Source: HR10 sp964615335 (GTDB lineage: Bacteria > Acidobacteriota > Blastocatellia > HR10). Taken from it: DNA of 64,000 nucleotides. How positions within the stretch are numbered: position 1 is the first letter of the stretch; each line of letters opens with the position of its first letter. The notes beneath the pieces are model-generated. The model saw only the letters and a program-made list of their open reading frames with translations, did no database searches and was not told where the DNA came from. The DNA is taken from NCBI GenBank assembly GCA_964615335.1, contig CAZTMT010000006.1, forward strand, positions 1-64,000. Direction: 5' to 3'. The position numbers and the translations under genes were made by a program. Below are positions 17,627 to 25,745 of this stretch, piece by piece.

Positions 17627-18370
17627 ATGAGACAGAGGACGCTCTGGGCCGTCTTCGGGATGATGGTCGTGATCTGGGCGAGCCCGTTCTCCGGGACGTC
17701 TCAAGAAAGATCCGTGGACGTCCTTCACACCGGTGCCGGCGAGCTTCGAATCCGGCCGATCACTCACGGCAGCCTCATGCTGGAATTTCGTGGGAAGGTC
17801 ATCCATGTGGACCCCTGGAGCCGAGGGAACTATGCGGGCTTGCCCAAGGCCGATCTCATCCTGATCACTGACATCCATCCGGACCACATGGATCGGACCA
17901 TGGTGGACCAGTTGAAGAAGGAGACGACGGTGATCCTCGCTCCCGCTGCTGTCGCTGAGACGATCCGCGAAGCGCAGGTCATCCGGAACGGAGAGAAGAA
18001 AACCGTGGATGGGATCCTCGTCGAGGCCGTTCCCATGTACAATCTCGTTCGCGGCCCGAGTCCGGGGCAGCTCTACCACACCAAGGGAAGAGGGAACGGC
18101 TACGTCCTCACGCTGGGCGGAAAGCGCCTCTATATCTCCGGGGATACCGAATGCGTGCCGGAGATCAAGGCCCTCAAGGGGATTGATGTGGCGTTCCTGT
18201 GCATGAACCTCCCCTTCACGATGCCTCCGGAAGAAGCGGCCGAGTGCGTGAAGGCCTTTCGCCCGAAGATCGTCTATCCCTATCACTATCGCAATTCGGA
18301 CCTCAGTGTCTTCGTCAACGCGCTCAAGGGCGAATCGGGGATCGAAGTCCGGTTGCGGAATTGGTATTGA
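17627..18370 (+). CDS. Secreted metallo-beta-lactamase-fold hydrolase
   Basis: A 247-residue protein with a signal peptide (residues 1-25). It belongs to the UlaG-like beta-lactamase_2 group: THGSLMLEF near residue 47, DPW, then the metal motif DIHPDHMD near residue 85, SGDTE near residue 165, and PYHYRNSD near the end with the last histidine. Relatives include L-ascorbate-6-P lactonase and predicted Zn-dependent hydrolases; the substrate is unknown. GGAGGGAGG at 17614-17622 sets ATG 17627. The gene is divergent from the D-amino-acid enzyme and runs head-on towards tRNA-His. Confidence 0.8.
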   Translation: MRQRTLWAVFGMMVVIWASPFSGTSQERSVDVLHTGAGELRIRPITHGSLMLEFRGKVIHVDPWSRGNYAGLPKADLILITDIHPDHMDRTMVDQLKKETTVILAPAAVAETIREAQVIRNGEKKTVDGILVEAVPMYNLVRGPSPGQLYHTKGRGNGYVLTLGGKRLYISGDTECVPEIKALKGIDVAFLCMNLPFTMPPEEAAECVKAFRPKIVYPYHYRNSDLSVFVNALKGESGIEVRLRNWY

Positions 18371-18388
18371 AGGCGGGTTAAAGGGGAA

Positions 18389-18467
18389 TGGGGCGAGCAG
18401 CGGGATTTGAACCCGCAACCCCTTGATCCACAGTCAAGTGCTCTGACCGGGTTGAGCTATGCTCGCC
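18389..18467 (-). tRNA. tRNA-His (anticodon GTG)
   Basis: On the minus strand the acceptor stem is GCGAGCA/TGCTCGC with the extra G(-1) typical of tRNA-His opposite discriminator C. The anticodon stem CTTGA/TCAAG encloses CTGTGGA, giving anticodon GTG. The T-arm is GCGGG/CCCGC. CCA is encoded at 18389-18391. Confidence 0.97.
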
Positions 18468-18696
18468 ACCGCGTGCATGGACAATTTTACTCGACCTCGA
18501 GGCTTTTGGCCAGTCCTCTGAAGACACGCGCTTGACGTCATCGGGCCTTCATGTTCTGGCCACGTCCCCTGGAGATGCGATTTCCGAATCCCCCATCGTG
18601 GGGAGAAAGGGACACATCCCCCTGCTGGGAACAACGCGCGCATTCCCATTTTCACCAGGTCAGACCGCGAATCTTTTCGCCGATTGGGAGAGAACA

Positions 18697-18728
18697 CCTC
18701 TCACCGGAACGCTCTGCCGGGTGAGAGG
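18697..18728 (-). terminator. Hairpin downstream of the histone-like gene
   Basis: CCTCTCACC..GGTGAGAGG form a strong imperfect stem 34 bases past the stop of the histone-like gene. No T-run follows on either strand, so termination is only a guess. The rest of 18468-18761 holds no gene I can support. Confidence 0.4.
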
Positions 18729-18761
18729 CCGTACTTCACCTGTTCTCATGAGCGCGAGCGG

Positions 18762-19037
18762 TCACTTCTTCGCGCTCGCCTTGGTCCCTTTGGCTGTCTT
18801 CTTGGCCGCCTTCGTCGTTTTCTTTGCCGCTTTGGCCGCCTTCTTGGCCGGTTTCTTGGCTGCTGCTTTCTTGGCGGGCTTTTTCGCCGCCGCCTTCTTG
18901 GCTGCGGGCTTCTTGGCCGCAGCCTTTCGAGCGGCCTTCTTCGCCGGCTTTGCGGCGGGCGGAGCCGCTTCAGGGGCCGCAGGGGCTTCAGGGACCGCTT
19001 GAGTCGTCTGGCCGAGGATTTCCTGTTCGAGTTGCAT
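18762..19037 (-). CDS. Lysine/alanine-rich histone H1-like DNA-binding protein
   Basis: A 91-residue protein. The first 28 residues are acidic/neutral (PEAPAAPEAAPP). The rest is built of repeated AAKKPAKKA-type units and is about one third lysine. Bacterial H1-like proteins of this composition bind and compact DNA. AGGAGGAGAAC precedes ATG 19037. At the DNA level the tail is a degenerate short repeat, and copy number may vary between strains. It lies just downstream of purH on the same strand. Confidence 0.8.
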   Translation of the reverse strand: MQLEQEILGQTTQAVPEAPAAPEAAPPAAKPAKKAARKAAAKKPAAKKAAAKKPAKKAAAKKPAKKAAKAAKKTTKAAKKTAKGTKASAKK

Positions 19038-19112
19038 AGTGTTCTCCTCCTGCCTGGGATTTTTCGCTCGCCGGATCGCCCTTTTGACAGGTGCGATCTC
19101 AGCGAGCATGTA

Positions 19113-20711
19113 TTAGTGCCTGAAATGCCTGATCCCCGTGAAGACCATAGCCAGGCCGTGCTCATCCGCGGCGGCGATGACCTCGGGATCGCGCCGGGAG
19201 CCGCCGGGTTGAATGATCGCACGCACGCCCTGTCGTGCCGCTTCGTCCACTCCGTCGCGGAAAGGGAAGAAGGCGTCCGAGGCCAGCACAGAGCCCTCTA
19301 CCGGAAGCACAGCCTTCCACGCTGCGAGTTTGACGGCATCCACGCGGCTCATTTGTCCCGCGCCCACGCCGATGAGTTGACCCGACCGAGCCAGGACGAT
19401 GGCATTCGATTTGACGTGTTTGCACACGATCCAGGCGAAACGGAGCGCTTCCATCTCCTGCGGTGTCGGCTCGCGACGTGTGACGACCTGCAGGCGCGCG
19501 TCATCCCAGGAGAGCTGATCGCGCGTTTGCAGCAGAAATCCTCCGGCGATTCGCTTGAGATCGTAATGGGCCCATCGCTTCTGCCCGTTCGGGGAGGACG
19601 TGCGCGGTGCCCAGTCTATGAGCATCACCCGCAGGTTCTTCTTCTGCGACAGAACAGCCAGAGCTTCCGGATCGTATCCTGGGGCGATGATGGCTTCCAG
19701 GAACAGCTCGGCCAGCGCGCGCGCCGTTTCGGCATCCACAGGGCGATTGAAGCCCACGATCCCTCCGAAAGCGGAGATCGGATCGGTCGCCAGGGCCTTC
19801 CGGTAGGCCTCTGCGGGTGTCTCCCCGATGGCCGCTCCACAGGGATTGGTGTGTTTGATGATCGCGCAGGCGGGCTCGGAAAACTCCGCGACCAGAGCCC
19901 AGGCGGCATCCAGGTCCAGGTAGTTGTTGAAGGACAGCTCCTTTCCCTGAAGCTGTCGAGCTGCCGCAAGGCCAGGTTCGTCCTCAGCGATGCGATAGAG
20001 AGCCGCCTTCTGATGCGGGTTCTCTCCGTAGCGAAGCGGCCGTTCCCGGTGGAGTCTCAGGCTCACATGTGCCGGAATCTCCTCCTCGGGCTCCACATGC
20101 ACACTCTGGTCCCTCAGGCTCAGGCGGTTCGCGAAGAAGTCGGCAATGGCCATGTCGTATTCGGCGACGTGAGCGAAGGCTTTCTGCGCCAGACGGAACC
20201 GCGTGGCCAGACTCACTCCCCCTTGTGCGCGCAACTCTTCAAGAAGGGCCTCGTAGTCCGATGGGTCCACGACGACCGTGACGTCCCGAAAGTTCTTGGC
20301 CGCTGCGCGAATCAAGGTCGGCCCCCCGATGTCAATGTTTTCGAGGGCTTCCTCTAGCGTCAGGTCCGGGCGAGCCACCGTCGCGAGGAAGGGGTAAAGG
20401 TTCACGACCACCAGATCAATGAGCGGCAGCCCGTGGAGCGCGACCTCATGCTGATGCTCCGGATCATGACGCGCGGCCAGAATGCCTCCCTGCAGGATCG
20501 GATGAAGGGTTTTGACTCTTCCGCTGAGGATCTCGGGGAATCCTGTCACTTCGGAGACGTCGCGAACGGCGATCTCGGCCTGTCGCAGGAGGGCCGCCGT
20601 GCCTCCGGTCGCGATGATCTCAACTCCTTGAAGATGAAGACTTTGGGCGAACTCCAGAAGACCCCTCTTGTCCGAAACACTTATCAAAGCCCGTGCGATT
20701 GTCCTGATCAT
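19113..20711 (-). CDS. purH: Bifunctional AICAR formyltransferase / IMP cyclohydrolase
   Basis: A 532-residue enzyme catalysing the last two steps of de novo IMP synthesis. The N-terminal IMP cyclohydrolase (MGS-like) domain has SVSDKRGL, TGGTA and GRVKTLHP. The C-terminal AICAR transformylase domain has RYGENPHQ and the K286-H287 pair of KHTNPCG, and ends in the family's C-terminal FTGIRHFRH. AGGAAGG precedes ATG 20711. A perfect TATAAT lies upstream at 20822-20827. Confidence 0.95.
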   Translation of the reverse strand: MIRTIARALISVSDKRGLLEFAQSLHLQGVEIIATGGTAALLRQAEIAVRDVSEVTGFPEILSGRVKTLHPILQGGILAARHDPEHQHEVALHGLPLIDLVVVNLYPFLATVARPDLTLEEALENIDIGGPTLIRAAAKNFRDVTVVVDPSDYEALLEELRAQGGVSLATRFRLAQKAFAHVAEYDMAIADFFANRLSLRDQSVHVEPEEEIPAHVSLRLHRERPLRYGENPHQKAALYRIAEDEPGLAAARQLQGKELSFNNYLDLDAAWALVAEFSEPACAIIKHTNPCGAAIGETPAEAYRKALATDPISAFGGIVGFNRPVDAETARALAELFLEAIIAPGYDPEALAVLSQKKNLRVMLIDWAPRTSSPNGQKRWAHYDLKRIAGGFLLQTRDQLSWDDARLQVVTRREPTPQEMEALRFAWIVCKHVKSNAIVLARSGQLIGVGAGQMSRVDAVKLAAWKAVLPVEGSVLASDAFFPFRDGVDEAARQGVRAIIQPGGSRRDPEVIAAADEHGLAMVFTGIRHFRH

Positions 20712-20821
20712 TCGTCATCCTTCCTCGCCAGATCCTCCTTCCTCGGCTGAACATTCATGCCTTTTTTCTTCTCGATGTGCGTCTCCCCCCCTCACGTTCT
20801 CTCTCCTTGTGTTGCGACACA

Positions 20822-20845
20822 ATTATAGTGCGATTCCTGCGATTT
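20822..20845 (-). promoter_or_regulatory. Probable purH promoter (perfect -10)
   Basis: On the minus strand TATAAT occupies 20827-20822. Seventeen bases upstream is a poor -35 (TTCCCA). The start of transcription would be near 20815, about 100 bases before the purH ATG. No purine riboswitch is evident in that leader. Confidence 0.5.
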
Positions 20846-20946
20846 GGGAACCCCCCCTGTGCGGAAGAAGAGACAAAAATTGTGCTCGATGCGTGCAAAA
20901 GGGCGGATCGAAAGCGCGCAGCCAATTAAGTGTGGCGCCCGCACGG

Positions 20947-21900
20947 TCACTCTCGGGCGAGATATCCCTTTCGAGCCGATTCCGCGCGAAGCCCCTTACG
21001 CTTCACCCGGACGCGAATGCGGTGGTAGCCGGTCGAGGAAGCGGGGGCATAATACCCGATGTGGTATTGGCTCTCCAGCTCCTGCACAATATCTTGGAGG
21101 ACCGGGGTGAGGTCAAGCGCGGGGCGCGGATCGAGCAGGTGACGGACGTCGCCGACCTGGAAGAGGCGTCCTCCCGTATGGCGGGCGATCTGGGCCAGGC
21201 CCGGAGCAATGGGACGAGGGCGCAATCGTCCCTCCACGGGGGAGTAAATGGGGATGACGATGACGTACACGCTCACCCCGAGAGCCTGGGCCATTCGCAG
21301 GCAGTCTGCAGGGCTCACCGTGCTGGCTGTATCCAGGCCATCTGTCAGAAGAAGGATGACTCGACGATAAGGAGGCTCCGGCAATGACGCCAGCTCCTGC
21401 AGGGCGAAAAGGAGGGCATCGAAGATGGCCGTCTGCCCCCCCACCGGGCGATGCTGCGCGAGTGCGCGCTCTTGGGCCGATCGCTCGCGGACGAATCCCT
21501 CAGTGAGCGGTTCCGGCCTCTCGTGAAAGCGGATGAGACGCACTAGAACATCCAGTCCCAGATCCTGGAACAGGCTTCTGAGAGCCGCGGCCTGGGCCGG
21601 CCAGGTCGCGGCGATACTGCCACTGGCGTCCAGCAGGAGGCTCAGAGCCAGAGGACGGGAGAGCTGGCCCGGCACAGATTCGGTGGAGAAGAAGGCAATC
21701 GGTTGCTTTTGACCGTTATCGTAGATCTCGAAATCCGCCGCCGTGAGATCGCGTACAAAATGGCCCTGGCGATCCCTCACAGCGACCGGTACCAGAACCA
21801 GATCCGAGCGCAGGGTGATCTGAGCCAGCGCCTCCTGGGTGAAAGCCAGGCTGAGGCTCACAAGCCCTATGCAGCAGGCGAGTCGCCGTCTGCGCCTCAT
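20947..21900 (-). CDS. Secreted VWFA-domain protein (acidobacterial type)
   Basis: A 317-residue protein: signal peptide (residues 1-26), then the short N-terminal domain VLVPVAVRDRQG..LTAADFEIYDNGQ seen in VWFA-related acidobacterial proteins. The VWA domain has the MIDAS motif DASGS, and the C-terminus ends in YHIGYYAP and a short basic tail. These proteins are abundant in Acidobacteriota; their function is unknown. It is the third gene of the HU-M50 operon, 21 bases after the protease gene. It is related to the two VWFA proteins at 45-47 kb. Confidence 0.85.
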   Translation of the reverse strand: MRRRRRLACCIGLVSLSLAFTQEALAQITLRSDLVLVPVAVRDRQGHFVRDLTAADFEIYDNGQKQPIAFFSTESVPGQLSRPLALSLLLDASGSIAATWPAQAAALRSLFQDLGLDVLVRLIRFHERPEPLTEGFVRERSAQERALAQHRPVGGQTAIFDALLFALQELASLPEPPYRRVILLLTDGLDTASTVSPADCLRMAQALGVSVYVIVIPIYSPVEGRLRPRPIAPGLAQIARHTGGRLFQVGDVRHLLDPRPALDLTPVLQDIVQELESQYHIGYYAPASSTGYHRIRVRVKRKGLRAESARKGYLARE

Positions 21901-21921
21901 GGTTCGAAAGGGCGCCCCGTC

Positions 21922-22872
21922 TCAGGTGATCGTGATGGGGAAAGGCATGAAGCTCAAAATGAAAACGATCAGAGCGATGAGACCGAGAACCTTTCTCCGG
22001 CGATCCAGCGGTATGTCCTCATCCCCGATCGGAGGGTGCCTGAGCCCCAGAAGCAAGCCCGTGAGTCCCACGTAGATGAACCATCCGGCCCACCGATGGC
22101 GCGTGTAGGCGTAAAAGGCCAGGACGATCATCACCAGGAAAATCCCTCGCCCCATCCACCGGTGGCCCTTCTGCCCAAGGAGGGCATAGGCGATATGCCC
22201 CCCATCGAGCTGCCCCAGAGGCAAGAGGTTCAAACTCGTCGCCAGCATCCCCACCCACGCGGCGAAGTGCACGGGATTCCACTGAATCATGACCGGAAGG
22301 TCGAAGACCCGTTGCAGGAGGATGAACAGGACCGGATCATTGAAGGTGATCGCCCCTTCGGTCACAGGGAGCGGAGGAGCCGGATCAGCGAAGAAAAGAC
22401 CCACGACCGCGGCCGGCAAGGCGAAAGCAAATCCACAGAGCGGACCGGCAATCCCAATGTCAAAGAGGGCTCGGCGCGAGCGAATAGGTTCTTGAATGCG
22501 AATGAAGGCGCCAAAGGTTCCAATGCCGATGAGCGGAGGAGCGGGGATGAAATAGGGGAGACTCGCCCGGATGCCATAGTGTCGGCAAGCCAGGTAGTGT
22601 CCCAGTTCATGCGCCAGCAGAATCGTCATGAGGGTGAGAGAATAGGAGAGACCACTGGAGAGGATCTCCGGACGGGTCAGAGCGGTTCCCAAATCTTCCC
22701 ATTCCGCCTCGCTCAAAGCGAAGAACGCTCCGGCCAAAAAGGTCGTCCCCGCCGTGCTCAGAAAGAGAAGGGCATGAAGCAACAGACGCCGAGGCGAGAG
22801 GGTGGATTCTTCCACCGCAAGAACCTGGGGCGGCGCGGAGAATTCGGCGGGATGAAATGGGCGTCCCTTCAC
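21922..22872 (-). CDS. Membrane-embedded site-2-type metalloprotease (peptidase M50)
   Basis: A 316-residue integral membrane protein with about seven membrane segments. The zinc site is HELGH (near residue 88) with a later LGQLDGGH, the third ligand. FGAFIRIQEP matches the archaeal/bacterial M50B group without a PDZ domain. It is expected to cut membrane-spanning regulators. GTG 22872 starts 9 bases after the HU stop, so it is co-transcribed with HU. Its substrate is unknown; no anti-sigma factor lies nearby. Confidence 0.87.
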   Translation of the reverse strand: MKGRPFHPAEFSAPPQVLAVEESTLSPRRLLLHALLFLSTAGTTFLAGAFFALSEAEWEDLGTALTRPEILSSGLSYSLTLMTILLAHELGHYLACRHYGIRASLPYFIPAPPLIGIGTFGAFIRIQEPIRSRRALFDIGIAGPLCGFAFALPAAVVGLFFADPAPPLPVTEGAITFNDPVLFILLQRVFDLPVMIQWNPVHFAAWVGMLATSLNLLPLGQLDGGHIAYALLGQKGHRWMGRGIFLVMIVLAFYAYTRHRWAGWFIYVGLTGLLLGLRHPPIGDEDIPLDRRRKVLGLIALIVFILSFMPFPITIT

Positions 22873-22881
22873 GATGTTGGC

Positions 22882-23142
22882 TCAGCGCAATTCCTTGCTG
22901 GGTTTGAAACGAATCGTCTTCCCTTCGGGAATCGGAACGACGACTCCCGTCTTGGGATTCCGTCCGATGCCGCGCTTGCGAGGGCGGACCGAGAAGACGC
23001 CAAAACCGCGCAGTTCGATCCGGTATCCGTTTCGCAGCGCTTGCTTCATCGCCTCAAAGAGAGCATCCACGGCCATTTCGGCCCGGCTTTTGGGCAGACC
23101 TGTTTTCTCGGCCACGCGATTGACGATGTCTTGTTTGGTCAC
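22882..23142 (-). CDS. HU/IHF family DNA-binding protein
   Basis: An 86-residue histone-like protein. It starts VTKQDIVNRV and carries GFGVFSVRPRKRGIGRNPKTG, the DNA-binding arm with its conserved Arg-Asn-Pro motif. It bends DNA as a dimer. GTG 23142 is chosen over TTG 23160 because GAGGAGG precedes it at good spacing and the N-terminus then matches HU. It is the first gene of a three-gene operon behind a perfect sigma-70 promoter. Confidence 0.9.
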   Translation of the reverse strand: MTKQDIVNRVAEKTGLPKSRAEMAVDALFEAMKQALRNGYRIELRGFGVFSVRPRKRGIGRNPKTGVVVPIPEGKTIRFKPSKELR

Positions 23143-23198
23143 TTCTGACCGCCTCCTCAATTCAACTCACTGAATGCGCGCCACTTGATCAAGGGGCC

Positions 23199-23227
23199 AT
23201 TATAGAGTCCGGCTGTTCGCCTGTCAA
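23199..23227 (-). promoter_or_regulatory. Perfect sigma-70 consensus promoter of the HU operon
   Basis: On the minus strand TTGACA (23227-23222) and TATAAT (23204-23199) are separated by exactly 17 bases. The predicted start is near 23192, about 50 bases before the HU start. It is the only full-consensus promoter I noticed in the window, which suggests strong constitutive expression of HU. Confidence 0.92.
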
Positions 23228-23330
23228 GCAAGGCGCCCCGAGCGCGCTTGGGGCCCGTATAGGCGCAGAAAAGAAGCCTTCTGAGGCGAGCCGGTTCAAA
23301 GCGGGCGAGTCCGACGCGATGCCGAGTCGG

Positions 23331-24020
23331 TCAATCCTCTTGCTCAGATCGGGCGCGAAAGAGCACACCGGCGGCCAGGACGAAAGCGAGGGCCGAGAGA
23401 CCGGAGGCCATCGGCAGATCCGGCGGCCTCCCGGCGGCCGTCAATACGTGTTCGACCAGAAGCGCCAGAGCGCTCAGCAGGAAGAGGTATCCCGTCAGGA
23501 CTTCCAAAAGGCTCCGGCTCTTTTGAAAGAGAAAACCGTAGAGGGCGTAGGCCACAATGCTCGTGCGACTGACCAGCAGCCCGTGCAGAAGATAAAGATC
23601 TAGTAAGCGACGGGCCTCTTGAAACAGCTCCCCTCGCGCCGTATATTGGGTCGTCGCGACGTATTGGAGAGCCAGCGAGGTCAACTGATAACTGGCGATC
23701 TGGCGCATCAGAAGGAGTCCGCTCAGGAGTATTCCCGACAGAAGGGCGAGAAGCGAGAGATACCGAGCCCGACGGTGAAGGTACAGGTAGAAAGCGAGCA
23801 TCACTGAGATCACGATCAGAACGGGCAGGTAGCTCACCAGGAGCACGAAGTGTGGTCCTCCTGCGGCCAGATCGCGCAACAGCGCCTCCAGCTCCCGATC
23901 CAGCTTCGCCGGGCCTTCGAGCGTACGTTGGCCGAAAAGACCAGCACTCCAGAACAAGGCCGCTGCGGCGCCCAGGCACAAAAGGCCATTCCCTCGATAG
24001 AAGAGCCGTTCGGTGTCCAC
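23331..24020 (-). CDS. Hypothetical integral membrane protein
   Basis: A 229-residue protein with about six hydrophobic segments: near residues 12-30, 58-80, 86-106, 150-165, 173-193 and 203-222. I do not recognise the family. GTG 24020 lies 8 bases after the gltX stop, and its Shine-Dalgarno (TGAGG) overlaps that stop codon, so translation is coupled to gltX. The segment 30-55 and the loop 110-140 are charged and probably lie outside the bilayer. Confidence 0.65.
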   Translation of the reverse strand: MDTERLFYRGNGLLCLGAAAALFWSAGLFGQRTLEGPAKLDRELEALLRDLAAGGPHFVLLVSYLPVLIVISVMLAFYLYLHRRARYLSLLALLSGILLSGLLLMRQIASYQLTSLALQYVATTQYTARGELFQEARRLLDLYLLHGLLVSRTSIVAYALYGFLFQKSRSLLEVLTGYLFLLSALALLVEHVLTAAGRPPDLPMASGLSALAFVLAAGVLFRARSEQED

Positions 24021-24028
24021 TCAGAACC

Positions 24029-25543
24029 TCATGGTGGGGAAGATCCCGATCGCTGACCTTCAGCCCACTGCAGAAACATCCGGAGGCGTTCGCGCACAGA
24101 AGGGATCGGTTGGGGGAGATCGAGCGTCGCGCCGATCTCGTAAATTGGGACGAGCTTATCTAACTCCGGGCCTGAGGGACAGCCCGTGAGCGCAATGCGG
24201 ATGGGATGAAAGAGCGCACGCCCGCTGCGCCCCGTCTCTTGCCGGACGCGAGCGGCCGCCGCGCGAAACGTTTCCGTGGTCACCTGGGGGACATCGGCCA
24301 GCGCTCGTTCCAGACGCGCGATGACCTCCAAAGCCTCTGGATCGTGCAGGACGTCGCGCACTTCGGGATAAGTGAGCGCCGTCTGGAGATCGTATTCGAA
24401 AATCAGGCGCGTCTGCTCGACGATCTGCGAGAGATGATCCAGGTGGGTGAGCACAGCATCCACAACCCGCTGGAGCCACTCTCGGGTCGCCATGTCCACG
24501 GACGCCGGCAGACGCCCCGCGTGTTGCAGATAGGGGATCACGGCCGCCGCGACTTCCTCAAGCGGCTTGGCCTTCAGATACATTCGATTCATCCAGTTGA
24601 GCTTCTGCAGATCGAAGAGGGCCGGCGCCTTGGAGACCTTCTCCAGAGAGAAAAGCTGCAGCAGACGGTCTTTCGAGAGAACCTCGCCCACCCCTTCCGG
24701 AGGAGACCATCCGAGAAGCGCCAGGAAGTTGAGGAGCGCTTCGGGCAGGTACCCGTGCTCGCGAAACTCGCCGAGCGCTGTCGCGCCATGTCGCTTGGAG
24801 AGCTTGGTGCCATCCGACCCCAGAATGGTCGAAAGATGGGCGAAGACCGGAGGCGTCGCTTCCAGAGCTTCGTAGAGCAGAAGCTGGCGGGGCGTGTTGG
24901 GCAGGTGCCCATCGCCGCGAATGACATGCGTGATGCGCATGAGCACGTCATCCACGACGACAGCGAAGTTGTAGACGGGCCATCCGTCGGATTTCAGGAT
25001 CACGAAGTCTCCGATAACTTCGGTGTTCCACTGAATGGGACCGCGCACGACGTCCTCCCAGGCGATGCGCCCCGGGCGCACGCGGAAGCGGAGCGTGTGG
25101 GGAAGCCCGGCTTGGGCGCGCGCCTCCGCGTCGGGGAGATTGCGGCAGCGTCCTGAGTACCGATAGGGGCGTCCCTCAGCTCGGGCGCGCGCGCGGTCTC
25201 GCTGCAGGTCCTCTTCGCTACAGAAGCACCGATAGGCCCATCCGGCCTGGAGCAGACGATGCGCGTACTCCCGATAGATCTCCAGGCGTTCGCTCTGCCG
25301 ATACGGACCGAAATCGCCCCCGACATCGGGTCCTTCGTCCCAGTCCAGACCGAGCCAGCGCAGGCCTTCCAGAATCTGCTCCTCATACTCCCGGCGCGAG
25401 CGTTCTACGTCTGTATCTTCCAGCCGGAGAATGAAAGCGCCCCCATGCTGCCGCGCGAAGAGCCAATTGTAGAGTGCCGTCCGCACGTTGCCCACATGGA
25501 GCTGGCCTGTCGGGCTGGGCGCGAAACGTACCCGTACGTTCAT
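24029..25543 (-). CDS. gltX: Glutamyl-tRNA synthetase
   Basis: A 504-residue class I aminoacyl-tRNA synthetase. The HIGH-type motif is PSPTGQLHVGN (residues 9-19) and the KMSKS equivalent is KLSKRHG. RLEDTDVERS and CFCSEEDLQ are typical of bacterial GltX. It charges tRNA-Glu, and in many bacteria also tRNA-Gln for later amidation; this window cannot tell which. A perfect TATAAT lies upstream at 25626-25631. Confidence 0.95.
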   Translation of the reverse strand: MNVRVRFAPSPTGQLHVGNVRTALYNWLFARQHGGAFILRLEDTDVERSRREYEEQILEGLRWLGLDWDEGPDVGGDFGPYRQSERLEIYREYAHRLLQAGWAYRCFCSEEDLQRDRARARAEGRPYRYSGRCRNLPDAEARAQAGLPHTLRFRVRPGRIAWEDVVRGPIQWNTEVIGDFVILKSDGWPVYNFAVVVDDVLMRITHVIRGDGHLPNTPRQLLLYEALEATPPVFAHLSTILGSDGTKLSKRHGATALGEFREHGYLPEALLNFLALLGWSPPEGVGEVLSKDRLLQLFSLEKVSKAPALFDLQKLNWMNRMYLKAKPLEEVAAAVIPYLQHAGRLPASVDMATREWLQRVVDAVLTHLDHLSQIVEQTRLIFEYDLQTALTYPEVRDVLHDPEALEVIARLERALADVPQVTTETFRAAAARVRQETGRSGRALFHPIRIALTGCPSGPELDKLVPIYEIGATLDLPQPIPSVRERLRMFLQWAEGQRSGSSPP

Positions 25544-25625
25544 AGACTCTTTCTCCCGGCGTCACGCCTCCGGAGTGCGGGAAGCGTGCCTCTGTTTTCG
25601 GCGCGTTCCTCGGACATCAGGCCTT

Positions 25626-25631
25626 ATTATA
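25626..25631 (-). promoter_or_regulatory. Probable gltX -10 element
   Basis: TATAAT on the minus strand, about 85 bases upstream of the gltX ATG. A TTTCGA 18 bases further upstream is a weak -35. It lies back to back with the promoter of the NrdD-like gene. Confidence 0.5.
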
Positions 25632-25644
25632 GTCGGCTGCTCTC

Positions 25645-25673
25645 TTGAATCGAAATCCGTTTTGGGATAGGAT
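25645..25673 (+). promoter_or_regulatory. Possible promoter of the NrdD-like gene
   Basis: TTGAAT at 25645-25650 and TAGGAT at 25668-25673, 17 bases apart. The gene's ATG lies about 70 bases downstream. Confidence 0.45.
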
Positions 25674-25745
25674 GAACGGCCACAGGGAGGAAGAGGCGAG
25701 CGTTTGTGCCCGGTTGAATCTATAGAGCAGGAGGGATCGTGGCCG

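Noticed and set aside
20712..20946. A purine riboswitch in front of purH
   Set aside because: The leader has no recognisable three-stem purine aptamer.
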